Source of the DNA: Anaeramoeba ignava
Lineage: Eukaryota > Metamonada > Anaeramoebidae
Length of the DNA stretch: 50,226 bases
Direction: 5' to 3'
Assembly (NCBI GenBank): GCA_028826165.1
Contig: JAPDFW010000047.1
Coordinates: forward strand, 1-50,226
Position numbers and translations under genes: made by a program. This document shows positions 24,701-38,593 of this stretch, in pieces; within the stretch, counting starts at the first letter, position 1; the number at the start of each line of letters is the position of its first letter. The notes beneath the pieces were generated by a model. It saw only the letters and a program-made list of their open reading frames with translations. It was not told where the DNA came from and searched no databases.

Positions 24701-27137
24701 AAAGTAAATCTTTTTCTAAATAATCCCAAATTTTACTATCAGGAGATTCAATAGAATGATCATTATGAACAAAATCATCACTCAATAAAACATCAATAGA
24801 ATCCATAACAATTTCTGGAAATTTAAACCCAAAAATTCTACTTTTGTTATGCTTTGAAAATTTACGGACAATTGTTTGTAATTCTTCAAAATTTCTTTTT
24901 TGTTGTTGAGGAGATTTTTCAGATCTCCCGATAATTTTGCGAAAACATTCAATTGATTGATTGTAATCTTGATTATAAAAAGAATGAGAGCCCAAAACAT
25001 AATAAAGATGATTTTCAAGAATTTTCCAATTTTTTCCGTTTAAACGATGCAAAATATTTGAATAGCATCGAATTGAATTATTTGTTTGGCCTGCACGACC
25101 ATATCTATTTCCAGCAAGAAGAAGATAAAAAGTAGATTTCCTCAAACGAGATGGAGTTGTCAAATAAAAACAATACGATGCCTGTTCTAGTGATATTGCC
25201 GATGTTAAATTTGATTCCTTGGAATTCGCTTTTATGTATAAACTGACTGATTTTTTCAATTTGTTTGTGAGAGTTTTAAACAATCCTGCAAAAATCCAAC
25301 ACAAATTAGTAATAAAAGATGTTGGTGCTTTTGATTTTCTATATCCATAGTTTCCTGCATCAAATAAGGAATCAATTATTTTATTTTCATAAATAAAACT
25401 ACAAATTGTGACCATTTCTTGAACATTCGCAAAATGATCCCAAAGATTTAAATTTTTAAATTCGTTTGAAACTGTTCTGTAATTGATTAAAGCTTGCTCA
25501 TAATTTTTAAGAAAGAAATGATAATCTGCTAATCTTCGAACTTGTAATTCATTTGGATTAGAATTTCCATCTTGATTTGTTTGTTCTTTTTGTTTTGTGA
25601 AAAAATTTTTCCAACTAAAACCAAAAATCAAAAATCAAAAATCAAAAATCAAAAATCAAAAAATCAAAAATCAAAAAATGAAATTGATAATTTTTGATTA
25701 AATTACGCTTTTTTAAATCCTTTTTTGGAATTATTGATTGATTCTGTTAAAGAAATAATTTTTTGTTGTAAAAATGGAATTAATGATTCAGAAACAAATA
25801 ATTGACCAAAAGTTGATATAAAAGAAATATCACTTTGACTTAGTTGATTTTCTAATTTTTTTTGATTAGAATTTGTTTGATCTATAACAGAATTTATTGG
25901 TAAAAAAAAACAAAATTTTTTTCCAAAATTTTCTTCCATATTTCCCAACATTTCAGAAATTAATTTGCTATTGAAAAAAAAAATTTTTTTAATTTGAATT
26001 ATTTTTTAATTTGAATTATTTTTTAATTTGAATTATTTTTTAATTTGAATTTTACTTTTCTGTATTTGGATTTTGAATATCATGAATTAACACAAAGTAT
26101 CTTAATATATTATTATCCATATTATTTTCAATCATAAATTTTGGTTGATTTTTTGGATCAATTTTATTTTTAAGAAATTCAATTGCAATTGATGGAGTTC
26201 CGATTTCTGTACTTATTACATAAATTATTGCTACAGGATGATTTACAGTTTGAAATTTTGATAAATAACAAAGTTTAAAGAGTTGTTTATGATATTCATT
26301 GAACCAAGGCATTGGATCTTGGGAATCTATTAATTATTTTTTGATTTCAATTTTGATTTTGATTTTAATTTTAAATTTTGAATTTAATTTTAAATTTTCA
26401 ATTTAATTTTAATTTTAATTTTAATTTTAAATTTGAATTTAATTTTGATTTAATTTTAATTTTAATTTTAATTTTAATTTTGATATTGAATTTTATATTA
26501 AATTTTAATTTTAATTTTAATTTTAATTTTAATTTTAATTTTGATTTTAATTTTGAATTTTAATTTTAATTTTAATTTTAATTTGAAATTTTAATTTTGT
26601 ATTTAATTTTGAATTTTAAATTTAATTTTTATTTCAATTTTATATTAAATTTAGAATTGAATTTATTTGCCAGTCAGAATCTTAATTTATTTTCATACTA
26701 TCTAATAAATTTGAAATATTATTTTCTGATGAAATTTCCATATTTCCAGAAAGACAATTATCAAAAGCAATTTTAGATAAAGAATCCTCAATTGATTGTC
26801 TTTTAAAATTTTTAAAAACACCAAAACTTTCAAATCTAACAAAAAATTTTGAAGAAAATGATCGACTAAATGAATCATTAACAATTTTTTCATTCTTTTC
26901 ATTCTTTTCATTCTTTTCATTCTTTTCATTTTTTTCATTCTTTTTGATTTGAGATGATTTAACAATAAAAGAATTTGGACAATAAAGATGAATCATTTCA
27001 AGAAAAGTTAATTTATTTTTTAAACAAATTGTTTCAGCATCAGGACTAACTGATACTATAACTAATGGTGAATAAAGTTCTGTTAACCAATTTTCAACTT
27101 CTTCTTTACTTTTATTCCAATTTTTTTTTGAATTCAT
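21719..27137 (-). CDS. TRAPPC8/Trs85-like TRAPP-III subunit (four exons, one apparent frameshift)
   Basis: Exons are 26699-27137, 26056-26326, 25707-25967 and 21719-25614, about 1621 residues if one extra base is discounted. TRAPPC8 is the TRAPP-III subunit that directs Rab1/Ypt1 exchange activity to autophagic and early secretory membranes. Matches in order are VSPDAETICLKNKLTFLEM; PWFNEYHKQLFK; ILRYFVLIHDIQ; ESLIPFLQQKI then NNSKKGFKKAWKN; the TPR-like solenoid RRLADYHFFLKNYEQALINY, LEQASYCFYL, YLLLAGNRYGRAGQ; and two Ig-like sandwich regions (IQITPKKEGILKIIGVEFH-type; NRFLFFYQPIKENQKMKYR). A roughly 970-base (AAAATC)n insert coding for NQ/NE/NK dipeptides splits the solenoid from the sandwich part. 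In it, five Ts at 23,916-23,920 replace four and switch the frame; both sides read as NQ in their own frame. Exon 1 carries an (NEK)n run. Confidence 0.9.
23490..24460 (-). repeat. Coding (AAAATC)n hexamer tract in TRAPPC8-like gene
   Basis: Nearly 1 kb of hexamers and 12-mers encodes Asn-Gln, Asn-Glu and Asn-Lys dipeptides on the minus strand. The plus strand is open as Phe-Asp or Ile-Leu simple sequence but is not a gene. Confidence 0.92.
26340..26660. repeat. TTTTAA/TTTTGA hexamer satellite in TRAPPC8-like intron 1
   Basis: About 320 bases of (AATTTT)n variants lie inside the phase 1 intron 26,327-26,698. Confidence 0.88.
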
Positions 27138-27187
27138 TTTATTATTATTTTTTGAATTTTTTAAAAAGAAATTTTAATTAAAAAAAA

Positions 27188-27213
27188 AGTGAAAAAAAAA
27201 AATGAAAAAAAAA
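27188..27213 (-). promoter_or_regulatory. CATTTTTT tract upstream of the TRAPPC8-like gene
   Basis: On the minus strand, T runs joined by CA/CAC lie 50-75 bases before the ATG. They sit within the 143-base gap to the RBBP4-like stop. Confidence 0.45.
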
Positions 27214-27280
27214 ACCTTTAATTTGAAAAGAAAAAAAAATTTTTTTTTGATGATTTTCTTTTGTTTTTTTTTTCTTTTCC

Positions 27281-30600
<3,320 letters not shown>

Positions 30601-30703
30601 TATAATTTAATAAAGAAAAAAAACTTATTTTTATTTTTATTATTAATTGATTTTTTTAATTGATTTTTTTTTTAACGTTAAATTACTTTTTAATTGGAAA
30701 ATT

Positions 30704-30728
30704 AAATGAAAAAAATGAAAAAAATCAA
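30704..30728 (-). promoter_or_regulatory. CATTTTTT tract upstream of the RBBP4-like gene
   Basis: On the minus strand, TTTTTCATTTTTTTCATTTA lies 105-130 bases before the ATG, in the 210-base gap to the RasGAP stop. Confidence 0.45.
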
Positions 30729-30810
30729 AATTAAATTTTTAAATCTTTTTTTCTTCTTTATTTGAAATAAAAAATAAAAACAACAAAGAAAATGATATAA
30801 AAATAACAAT

Positions 30811-33800
30811 TTAAAAAACGTTTGGAGAAATAAGTTGAAGATCTCGTCGAAATTTATAAAGAGATATCATAATTGAATCAACAAGTTCAGAAGCATTTTC
30901 AACTTTAATAAAAGCAGTTAATTCTTCTTCAAATTGAATTCCAACAAATTGACTTTTTTTTTTGCAAATAGAAGAAGATAAATAAACATTTTTAATCAAA
31001 CTAAAAGGGATTTCAGTTTCAATTTTAGAGGAATTTTTCACAATTAAAAGTGAATCATTTGTAATATAAACTGTTCTTGATTCACGATCCAAATTTAATG
31101 GACAATTTGAATCATTTTTCTTTTTATTTTTTGACATTTCTTCAAAAATATTCATTTTTGGAAAATCAATTCCTTGGATTTTAAATTTGGATTTTGTTTG
31201 ATTATGGATTCCATATCCACATGATAAAACTGATTCAATAAAACAATCACGTTGTTCTATTGATGAGAAAATATAATGTCGATATTCTAAATCTGTTGAA
31301 CATTCAAGAAATTTTTTTTGTTTTGTTTGTTCTTTTGTTGGTTGATTAAACATTAAAACTACTTCTATTTTTGATTCAAGAACAAAGATAAAATGTATTT
31401 CCGAAATTTGTTTTTCGTTTTTAATTTTCCAATTTTTAGTTCCGATATTAAGAATTGAATTTTGAGTCACTTTTACAAATCTAGAATTTTAATTTCAAAT
31501 TTCAAAATGAATTTTAATTTTAATTTCAAATTTCAAAATGAATTTTAATTTTAATTTTAAATTGAATTTCAAAATGAATTTTAATTTCAAATTTCAAAAT
31601 GAATTTTAATTTTAATTTCAAAAATGAATTTTAATTTCAAAATGAATTTCAAAATGAATTTTAAATTGAATTTTAATTTCAAAATGAATTTCAATTTCAA
31701 AATTGAATTTTAATTTTAAAATGAATTTCAAAATGAATTTCAAAATGAATTTTAATTTCAAATTGAATTTTAAATTGAATTTTAAATTGAATTTTAAATT
31801 GAATTTTAAATTGAATTTTAAATTGAATTTTAAATGAATTTTAAATGAATTTTAAATGAATTTTAAAATGAATTTCAAAATGAATTTTAATTTCAAATTG
31901 AATTTCAAAATGAATTTTAATTTCAAAATGAATTTCAAAATGAATTTCAAAATGAATTTCAAAATGAATTTCAAATTGAATTTTAATTTTAAATTTAATT
32001 TTAATTTTAAATTGAATTTTAAATTGAATTTCAAAATGAATTTTAATTTTAAATGAATTTTAAATGAATTTTAAATTTAAATGAATTTTAAATGAATTTT
32101 AAATTTAATTTCAAACCTTTTTTGTCTTTTTCCTTTTGTATTAACTTTAATCACTGAAAATGTTTTAGGAAGAAAAAATTGTGATTCATTTGGTAATTTT
32201 AAATTATTTAAATCAAAAAAATCTTGAAATTCAAAAAGATTATAAATATTAATTAATTTGGACTTAAAATCATGAAATTCACAAGTAATTGTATTCCAAT
32301 GTTTGCTAAAATGAAAAAAGAATGTTGGATAAAAGAAAAATATTTTTGCATTAAAAGAATTTTCTCTAAAAAAAAAGAATAAAAAAAAAGAATAAAAATT
32401 TTTGGAAAGTTTTTTTTTGAATTAATAATTACTCTTGTTCAATTTTCTCTTTGATTAATTTTAATGCTTGATGAATATAATTTTGTTTTGAAATTGAAAG
32501 ATAACTAAAAGTAAGATCAACAATAATAGATAATTTTGTATTAAAAGTTGAACGAATTGAATCTATTGAATATGTTATTAGTGAATTTAAATCATTGAAG
32601 AAAGAAGTATCAATTCGATGAATAACAATATAAATTATTGATTCTTTTTTAAGGTTTTGAATTGTATAATAAATGAAATTTTTCTGTTGGTAAATTTTAA
32701 GTAAAGATTGTTCATGGAAACTCAAGTAATTATATCTTGGATAAAAACGTGGTTTTGAAATAGAAAGTGGTGGTGGTCCCATTTCATTAAAAAGTTCAAC
32801 AAATAAACATAATTCTTTTTCCCATCTTTGAGTTTTGTTTGTATTTTTCCAAAGTGGAGAAACGTGTTTTAAATTTGCTAAGTTTTCATAAAAGACTCGA
32901 TGAATTATAAAAATATCTCTTAATGGAATTTCATATTTTTCTGTAAATTTTGATTTTTCAAATGCTAATAAATCGTCTATAATATGATTTTGTTGATAAT
33001 TTTCATTATTTTTATCCTTTTGGATTGTATTATTATTTTTTTGATTTTGATTAACTTTATTTTCTTTATTTTTTCCATTTTCTTTATTTTGATTATTTTC
33101 TTCATTTTTTCCATTTTCTTTATTTTCTTGATTTTGATTATTTTCTTCATTTTTTCCATTTTCTTTATTTTCTTGATTTTGATTATTTTCTTCATTTGCT
33201 TTATTTTGATTATTTTCTTCATTTGCTTTATTTTGATTATAACTGTTTAAAAAATCTATATTTGGATGAACTACATCTGAATCTCTTTCGGAACAAAAAT
33301 CTGGATCAATATCATTTTCATTCCAAAAAGAATCAACTGGTTGACAAACTTTAGAAATGAATGAAATGAAATCTTCTTTATTTTTATCAATAAAATCATT
33401 AAAATCTGAACCAATAGTTATATTTTCATTTGAAAAATATGTAAAATTGGATAAATTTTGAAGTAATTTTGAAATGAGAATTAAATTATTTCGAGTTATT
33501 GTTGTAACTGTATATTCTGAAGGAATTAATCCAAAATTTTCAGGAGAAACAATTGCAGAATTCAAGAAACTAAAAGAAAGAAAAGATAATGAATTTTAAT
33601 TTTAATTTTAACTTTAATTTTTAATTTTAATTTTAATTTTAATTTTAATTTTAACTTTAATTTTTAATTTTAATTTTAATTTTAATTTTAATTTTAATAT
33701 TAAATTTAATTTTAATTTTAATTTTAATTTTAATTTCAAAATGAATTTTAATTTTAATTTTAATTTTATAAATGAATTTTAATTTTATAAATGAATTTTA

Positions 33801-35643
33801 ATTTTGTTATACCGAAGAATTAAATATCCACCAACTAATTTATATGTTTGATTTGGAGTATATTTTTGTGAAAATTCCCAAATAATATTTGCAATTTTTC
33901 TCATTCCAAGTGGGAAAGTTGATATACTTTCATCAGATATAATTTTTTCAAAAATAGCTTGAGCAAAACATCTAAGATCTGATTTTCTTTGTTTAATTAA
34001 TTCTTGAATTTTATCAGGTTCTAATTTCATTTTTTCTTGAATAGAACTAAAAAAAGTAATAAATTTTTTTTTTGGATTGAAAATGAATTTTTTTTTGAAA
34101 TGGTATTAATTCTTTTAATTGAATACAATTCATCAATCTCAAGATCAAGATTTTTATCTGTAACAATCCCAACAATAACATTACCAAGTAAATTTAATAA
34201 ATAATCATTTCCAAATTGTTCTAAATTGAATTAAATTAAATATTTTGAATTAAATATTATTTTGAATTAAATATTATTATTTTGAATTAAATATTATTTT
34301 GAATTAAATATTATTTTGAATTAAACAATATTTTGAATTAAATATTATTATTTTGAATTAAATATTATTATTTTGAATTAAATATTATTATTTTGAATTA
34401 AATATTATTTTGAATTAAATTATATTTTGAATTAAATAATATTTTGAATTAAACAATATTATTTTGAATTAAATATTATTATTTTGAATTAAATATTATT
34501 ATTTTGAATTAAATATTATTTTGAATTAAATATTATTTTGAATTAAATATTATTTTGAATTAAATATTATTTTGAATTAAATATTATTTTGAATTAAATA
34601 TTATTTTGAATTAAAAAATATTATTTTGAATTAAATATTATTTTGAATTAAATCTATACGTGAATAACAACTACAAATTTTTGTTGCTAATGAATTCCCT
34701 CGAAGAATTGATGATTGCTCTTTTGTATGATGAGCTTTGAATTCTATTTTTATAAGTGAACGAATTGTTTTGAAAAGAGTTTTTGTTTGTATTCCTATAA
34801 ATACAAGAGATCTAGTCACTACATCAATTTCTGATATATCTGGAATTTTAGAAAGCATTTTTATGTAACTGTTTGAATTTTTAATTTTAATTTTAATTTT
34901 TAATTTTTAATTTTAATTTTAATTTTAATTTTTAATTTTAATTTTTAATTTTAATTTTAATTTTAATTTTAATTTTAATTTTAATTTAAATTTAGATTTA
35001 TATTTAGATTTATATTTAGATTTAGATTTAGATTTAGATTTAGATTTTAATTTTAATTTTAATTTCAATTTTAATTTAGAATTAGATTTAGATTTAGATT
35101 TTGATTTATATTTAGATTTTGATTTAGATTTAGATTTAGATTTTGATTTAGATTTAGATTTAGATTTAGATTTAGATTTAGATTTAGATTTAGATTTTGA
35201 TTTTGATTTAGATTTAGATTTAGGTTTAGATTTAGATTTTGATTTTGATTTTGATTTTGATTTAGATTTAGGTTTAGATTTTGATTTTGATTTTGATTTA
35301 GATTTAGATTTTAATTTTGATTTTAATTTTGATTTAGATTTTAATTTTAATTTTATAAATGAATTTTAATTTTGATTTAGATTTTAATTTTAATTTTTGA
35401 TTTTAATAGATATTTATAAAAAAATTAATAAAAAAAAATAGCGTTAGAAAAAAAAAATAAGATTAAGTTGATAAAAAAGAGATAGATTAAAAAAATCGAA
35501 ATAAAATAAAAAAAATACCGTTTGTTTCTTAAAATTAAAGAAAGAAATTGATTATAAAAGTTGGATCGTTGTAAAACATTTTTTTTTGAAAAAGTTTGGA
35601 TAGATTTGCTATTTTTAAGTTGTTCAATTAAAACTCGAGACAT
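30811..35643 (-). CDS. Neurofibromin-like RasGAP-Sec14-PH protein (seven exons)
   Basis: Exons are 35519-35643, 34660-34868, 34127-34220, 33813-34046, 32433-33569, 32117-32365 and 30811-31480. They sum to 905 codons with every phase agreeing. The RasGAP domain (about 45-300) shows SSILRGNSLATK with the arginine finger at about R98, YKLVGGYLILRFLNSAIVSPE, and LLQNLSNFTYFSNE then FNDFIDKNKED. It accelerates GTP hydrolysis on Ras. After an Asn/Glu/Lys-rich linker come IFIIHRVFYENL and FNEMGPPP, as in neurofibromin (LALHRLLWNN, YLGPP), then a Sec14-like module (LLKIYQQKNFIYYTIQN; TKLSIIVDLTF) and a PH-like module (FSVIKVNTKGKRQKRFVKVT). The C-terminal part around TVYITNDSLLIVKNSS may be a second PH-like fold. 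The order GRD-Sec14-PH is the neurofibromin core; the long flanks of animal NF1 are absent. Confidence 0.88.
31490..32112. repeat. AATTTCAAAATGAATTTTAA satellite in RasGAP intron 6
   Basis: About 620 bases of TTTCAAAATGAA and TTTTAAATTGAA units lie in intron 31,481-32,116. Open frames on both strands are Lys/Asn/Phe/Leu simple sequence. Confidence 0.9.
33580..33805. repeat. (AATTTT)n satellite in RasGAP intron 4
   Basis: Hexamers with TTTTATAAATGAA variants lie inside intron 33,570-33,812. Confidence 0.85.
34228..34652. repeat. TTTTGAATTAAATATTA tandem in RasGAP intron 2
   Basis: Units of 16-19 bases (TTTTGAATTAAATATTATTA and shorter forms) repeat about 25 times in intron 34,221-34,659. This motif is seen nowhere else in the window. 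Confidence 0.92.
34880..35405. repeat. (GATTTA)n satellite in RasGAP intron 1
   Basis: (GATTTA)n and (GATTTT)n hexamers with (AATTTT)n ends lie inside the 650-base intron 34,869-35,518. Confidence 0.9.
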
Positions 35644-36287
35644 GAATTTTAAAAAGAAATAAAAAAATAAAAATAAAATAAAATAACAGAAATAATAAAA
35701 AACAATTTTAACAAAAGAAAAAGAAAAAGAAAAGAGAAAAAATGAAAAAAAAAATTTAAATTTATTTTTTTTTTTTGTTTTTTTTTTTTTTAAATTTCTC
35801 AATTAAATTTTTGCTTTTAAATTTTAATTTAAAATTGAAAGGATTTGCTATAATTTATTTTTAAAATATTAATTTATTTTGAAAATATTGATTTATTTCA
35901 TTTTGATTTATTTTTATTTTTTAATTAAATTAAAATTTTTCTTCTTTTTTTTTTTTTGGATTTGATTTTTTCTCCTTTTTTAATTTTTAATTAAAATTTT
36001 AATTTAAAAAAAAAAGGGGATTAAAAATTAATTAAAAATTAATTTAAATTTAATTTAGATTTAAAAGTAAAAATTAAATAAAAAATTTAAGTTCCATTTC
36101 CCATCAAATAATTGAATAAATAAAAAATAAAAATCGAATAAATAAAAAATAAAAATTAAATAAAAAAAAAATTAAAAGGAAAAAAAAATTAATTCATTTG
36201 CATTTTCATTTTTTTCCTTTTAAACAAAATAATATCAATTAAGAACAAATCCATCAAAACTGACAAAGAAAAAATAAACAGAAAAGA
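35644..36287. promoter_or_regulatory. Divergent promoter spacer between RasGAP and CH-domain genes
   Basis: The 644 bases lie between two divergent starts. The minus-facing T-rich tract (about 35,710-35,755, CATTTTTTCTCTTTTC on the minus strand) serves the RasGAP side. The plus-facing CATTTTCATTTTTTTCC at about 36,201-36,217 serves the CH gene. Between them are A/T blocks with no reading frame of note. Confidence 0.55.
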
Positions 36288-38330
36288 ATGGATTTATTTG
36301 CAGAGATAGACACACATTCATTTACAATCCGCAGAAACTTTAACCGCAAAGTGGAAAACCAAACAAACTCCTCATTATGTCTGAAGTGGATGAGGGAAGT
36401 ATTGAACGAACCAGATCTAAAACCGGAAGAAGCGTTCCATCGAAACGGTGTATATGTTTGCAAGCTATTGAATGCAATTTCGGCTCCAGATGTGCCAATT
36501 ACCAAAATTGAAACAAATGAGAACTTTCGACAAATCGAAAATTTAAAAAGTTTTAAACTTAGTTTAGAAACTAGATTTGGAATTGATGAGTTTACTTGGG
36601 GGGATATTCAAAGTTTGACTAACCAAGATCCTGCAGGAAAAGATAAACTTCTTTATGTTCTTCTTCTTTTGAGAAATCAAGTCCTTTTGAATAGAATTAC
36701 TCAAACTGAAAGTGAAGATGATAAATCAAATAATTCAAATGATCCAAATAATTCAAATGATCCTGATTTTATTTTGGATCCTAAAAAAAAACCTAAAAAG
36801 AAAAGTTCGAAATCTAAAAAGAATCAAAAGAATCAAAAGAATCAAAAAAATCAAAAAAATCAAAAAAATCAAAAGGTTGTTAATAATGACCAAGATTATC
36901 ATCCTGTTGTTTATCAAACTTTGAAACGGAAGGAAAAACAAAGATTTGAAAAAATGAAAAGAAAGGAAAGTAAAAAAGAATTAGATGAAAACACAAATGA
37001 GATTCCAAATGAGATTCCAAATGAAAAACCAAAAGAAAAACCAAAAGAAAAACCAAAAGAAAAATCAAAACAAGTTCCAATTCCTGTTCAAATTCCAAAA
37101 GAAAAATCAAAAGAAATTCCAAAAGAAAAATCAAAAGAAATTCCAAAAGAAAAATCAAAAGAAAAATCAAATGAAAAATCAAAAGAAAAATCAAAAGAAA
37201 AATTAAAAGAAAAATCAAATGAAAAATCAAAAGAAAAATCAAAAGAAAAATCAAAAGAAAAATCAAATCAAGTTCCAATTCCTGTTCAAATTCCAAATGA
37301 AAAATCAAATCAAATTCCAAATGAAAAATCAAATGAAAAATCAAATGAAAAATCAAATGAAAAATCAAGCGAAAATGAAACACATTCAAATTTTGTTTTG
37401 AATGTTATAACATCATCAGAAAGTGAAACAGAAGAGAATTCTGAAGATAAATCAGATGATGAATCAGAAGTAGCCAAAATCCTTGAAGAAAACAACAAAA
37501 AACTAGCGGAAGCAGTTTTAGCAAACATTGAAAAAGGAGAATGTATTTTTGAATTGGAACCGATTTTACGGAAAAATTCGAAAATGAAATTAGACTCTGT
37601 GATGGTTTCTGTTCATGCAAAAAACGGGATCCGAATAACTGCACAGAAATTCGGAGAGATTTTCCACAGCAAATGGGGTCCGCAAATCCAAGCTGTTGCA
37701 TACAGTCTTGACTCATTATATATCATCATGAATTTTGGATCAAAAGATAAAATTTTCATTTCAAAAGCAAAAAATCTTTTCATCAGAGACGTTATTCTTG
37801 AAACAATTACATCTTTCAATCGTGCGCACAAAATCAAGGTGAATCTTGTCCAAACAAAAGAGCGAGAAATGAACAAATCGGATCCAAAAATTCCACAACA
37901 TTTAAAAAAGGGATTGTCAACATATGAAGAACTCAAAGAACATTTTCTACTTGAAAATGACAAGTATCTTGATGAATTTGATGCGCACAAAGGCGCAAGT
38001 TTTTTAGTGGGTGTTTATGTCCAAGAGAAGTATGTAATTGGCTATCTCAAGATCCGAAAACAAGGAATCAAAGTTGGTGTTTATGTGAATGAAAGATATA
38101 AGACAATTGCTTTTAACAAGTTTTCTAAGTATTTCGAGATTCAAACTTCCAAATCTGATCTTTGTGGAATAAGAATTCTTCCTGATAATAGGAGAACTAA
38201 TTCTTTTTTGGTAAAGGCAGTTTCAACTGAGGAAAGATCCGTTATTGTCAAAACAATTCTTCATTTCTTATCTAAAGTTGCTGGTGAAGTTGTTAAGAAA
38301 TCTTCAAAAAAAGATTCTAAGAAAAAATAA
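36288..38330 (+). CDS. CH-domain protein with low-complexity linker and PH-like C-terminal repeats
   Basis: An intronless frame of 680 residues. Residues about 28-138 read as a single calponin-homology domain (LCLKWMREVLNEP, EEAFHRNGVYVCKLLNAIS, a helix ending DKLLYVLLLLRNQVL), closest in flavour to the calponin/transgelin type. Such domains bind actin or signalling partners. A Lys-rich (NQK)n run then a long (KEKS/NEKS)n linker with PIPVQIP inserts spans about 175-365. An acidic Ser/Glu patch precedes a globular C-terminal half (about 400-670) containing two similar beta-rich blocks (MVSVHAKNGIRITAQ...IIMNFGSKDKIFIS and LKIRKQGIKVGVYVNERYK). These look PH-like, but I cannot prove that. The C-terminus is Lys/Ser-rich. 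Codon use at both ends is less A/T-skewed than in the neighbours, which may reflect high expression. The function is not recognised beyond a likely cytoskeletal role. Confidence 0.75.
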   Translation: MDLFAEIDTHSFTIRRNFNRKVENQTNSSLCLKWMREVLNEPDLKPEEAFHRNGVYVCKLLNAISAPDVPITKIETNENFRQIENLKSFKLSLETRFGIDEFTWGDIQSLTNQDPAGKDKLLYVLLLLRNQVLLNRITQTESEDDKSNNSNDPNNSNDPDFILDPKKKPKKKSSKSKKNQKNQKNQKNQKNQKNQKVVNNDQDYHPVVYQTLKRKEKQRFEKMKRKESKKELDENTNEIPNEIPNEKPKEKPKEKPKEKSKQVPIPVQIPKEKSKEIPKEKSKEIPKEKSKEKSNEKSKEKSKEKLKEKSNEKSKEKSKEKSKEKSNQVPIPVQIPNEKSNQIPNEKSNEKSNEKSNEKSSENETHSNFVLNVITSSESETEENSEDKSDDESEVAKILEENNKKLAEAVLANIEKGECIFELEPILRKNSKMKLDSVMVSVHAKNGIRITAQKFGEIFHSKWGPQIQAVAYSLDSLYIIMNFGSKDKIFISKAKNLFIRDVILETITSFNRAHKIKVNLVQTKEREMNKSDPKIPQHLKKGLSTYEELKEHFLLENDKYLDEFDAHKGASFLVGVYVQEKYVIGYLKIRKQGIKVGVYVNERYKTIAFNKFSKYFEIQTSKSDLCGIRILPDNRRTNSFLVKAVSTEERSVIVKTILHFLSKVAGEVVKKSSKKDSKKK

Positions 38331-38593
38331 TTTTTTTTCCCTTTTTTCACTTATTCTTTTTTTCATTCTGCTTTCATTCCACTTTCTTTCTTTCAAATTT
38401 ATTTTTTTTTTGGAAAATTGAAAAAAAAATGAAAAATGAAAAATGGAACAAAATCTTTTAAATTAAATCAAAATCAAAATCAAAATCAAAAAATAATAAA
38501 TTTGGTTTTGTTTTTTTTGATTTTGGAAAATTGGAATTGAAAAGAAAAAAGAAAAAAGAAAAAAGAAAAAAGAATTTGGAATTGGAATTGGAA
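38331..38593. other. Convergent 3' spacer before the receptor array
   Basis: T-rich and A-rich blocks, an (AAAATC)n run near 38,465-38,492, then (AAAAAAG)n and (GGAATT)n microsatellites touching the stop of the first receptor gene. The latter two recur downstream of each array copy, so they mark the left edge of the duplicated unit. Confidence 0.6.

Noticed and set aside
25616-25631. ATG at 25,631 as the start of the TRAPPC8-like protein (MIFGFSWKN)
   Set aside because: These codons are intronic. The TTTTAG acceptor at 25,615 joins WKNFF to the KKGFKKA exon in phase, as expected for the family.
34228-34652. CRISPR-like periodic array
   Set aside because: The repeats are contiguous AT-rich units without unique spacers, lie in a eukaryotic intron and have no cas genes nearby.
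36880-37990. Minus-strand frames opposite the CH-domain gene
   Set aside because: They shadow the (KEKS)n linker and the C-terminal half. The plus-strand frame is continuous over 680 codons with recognisable domains.
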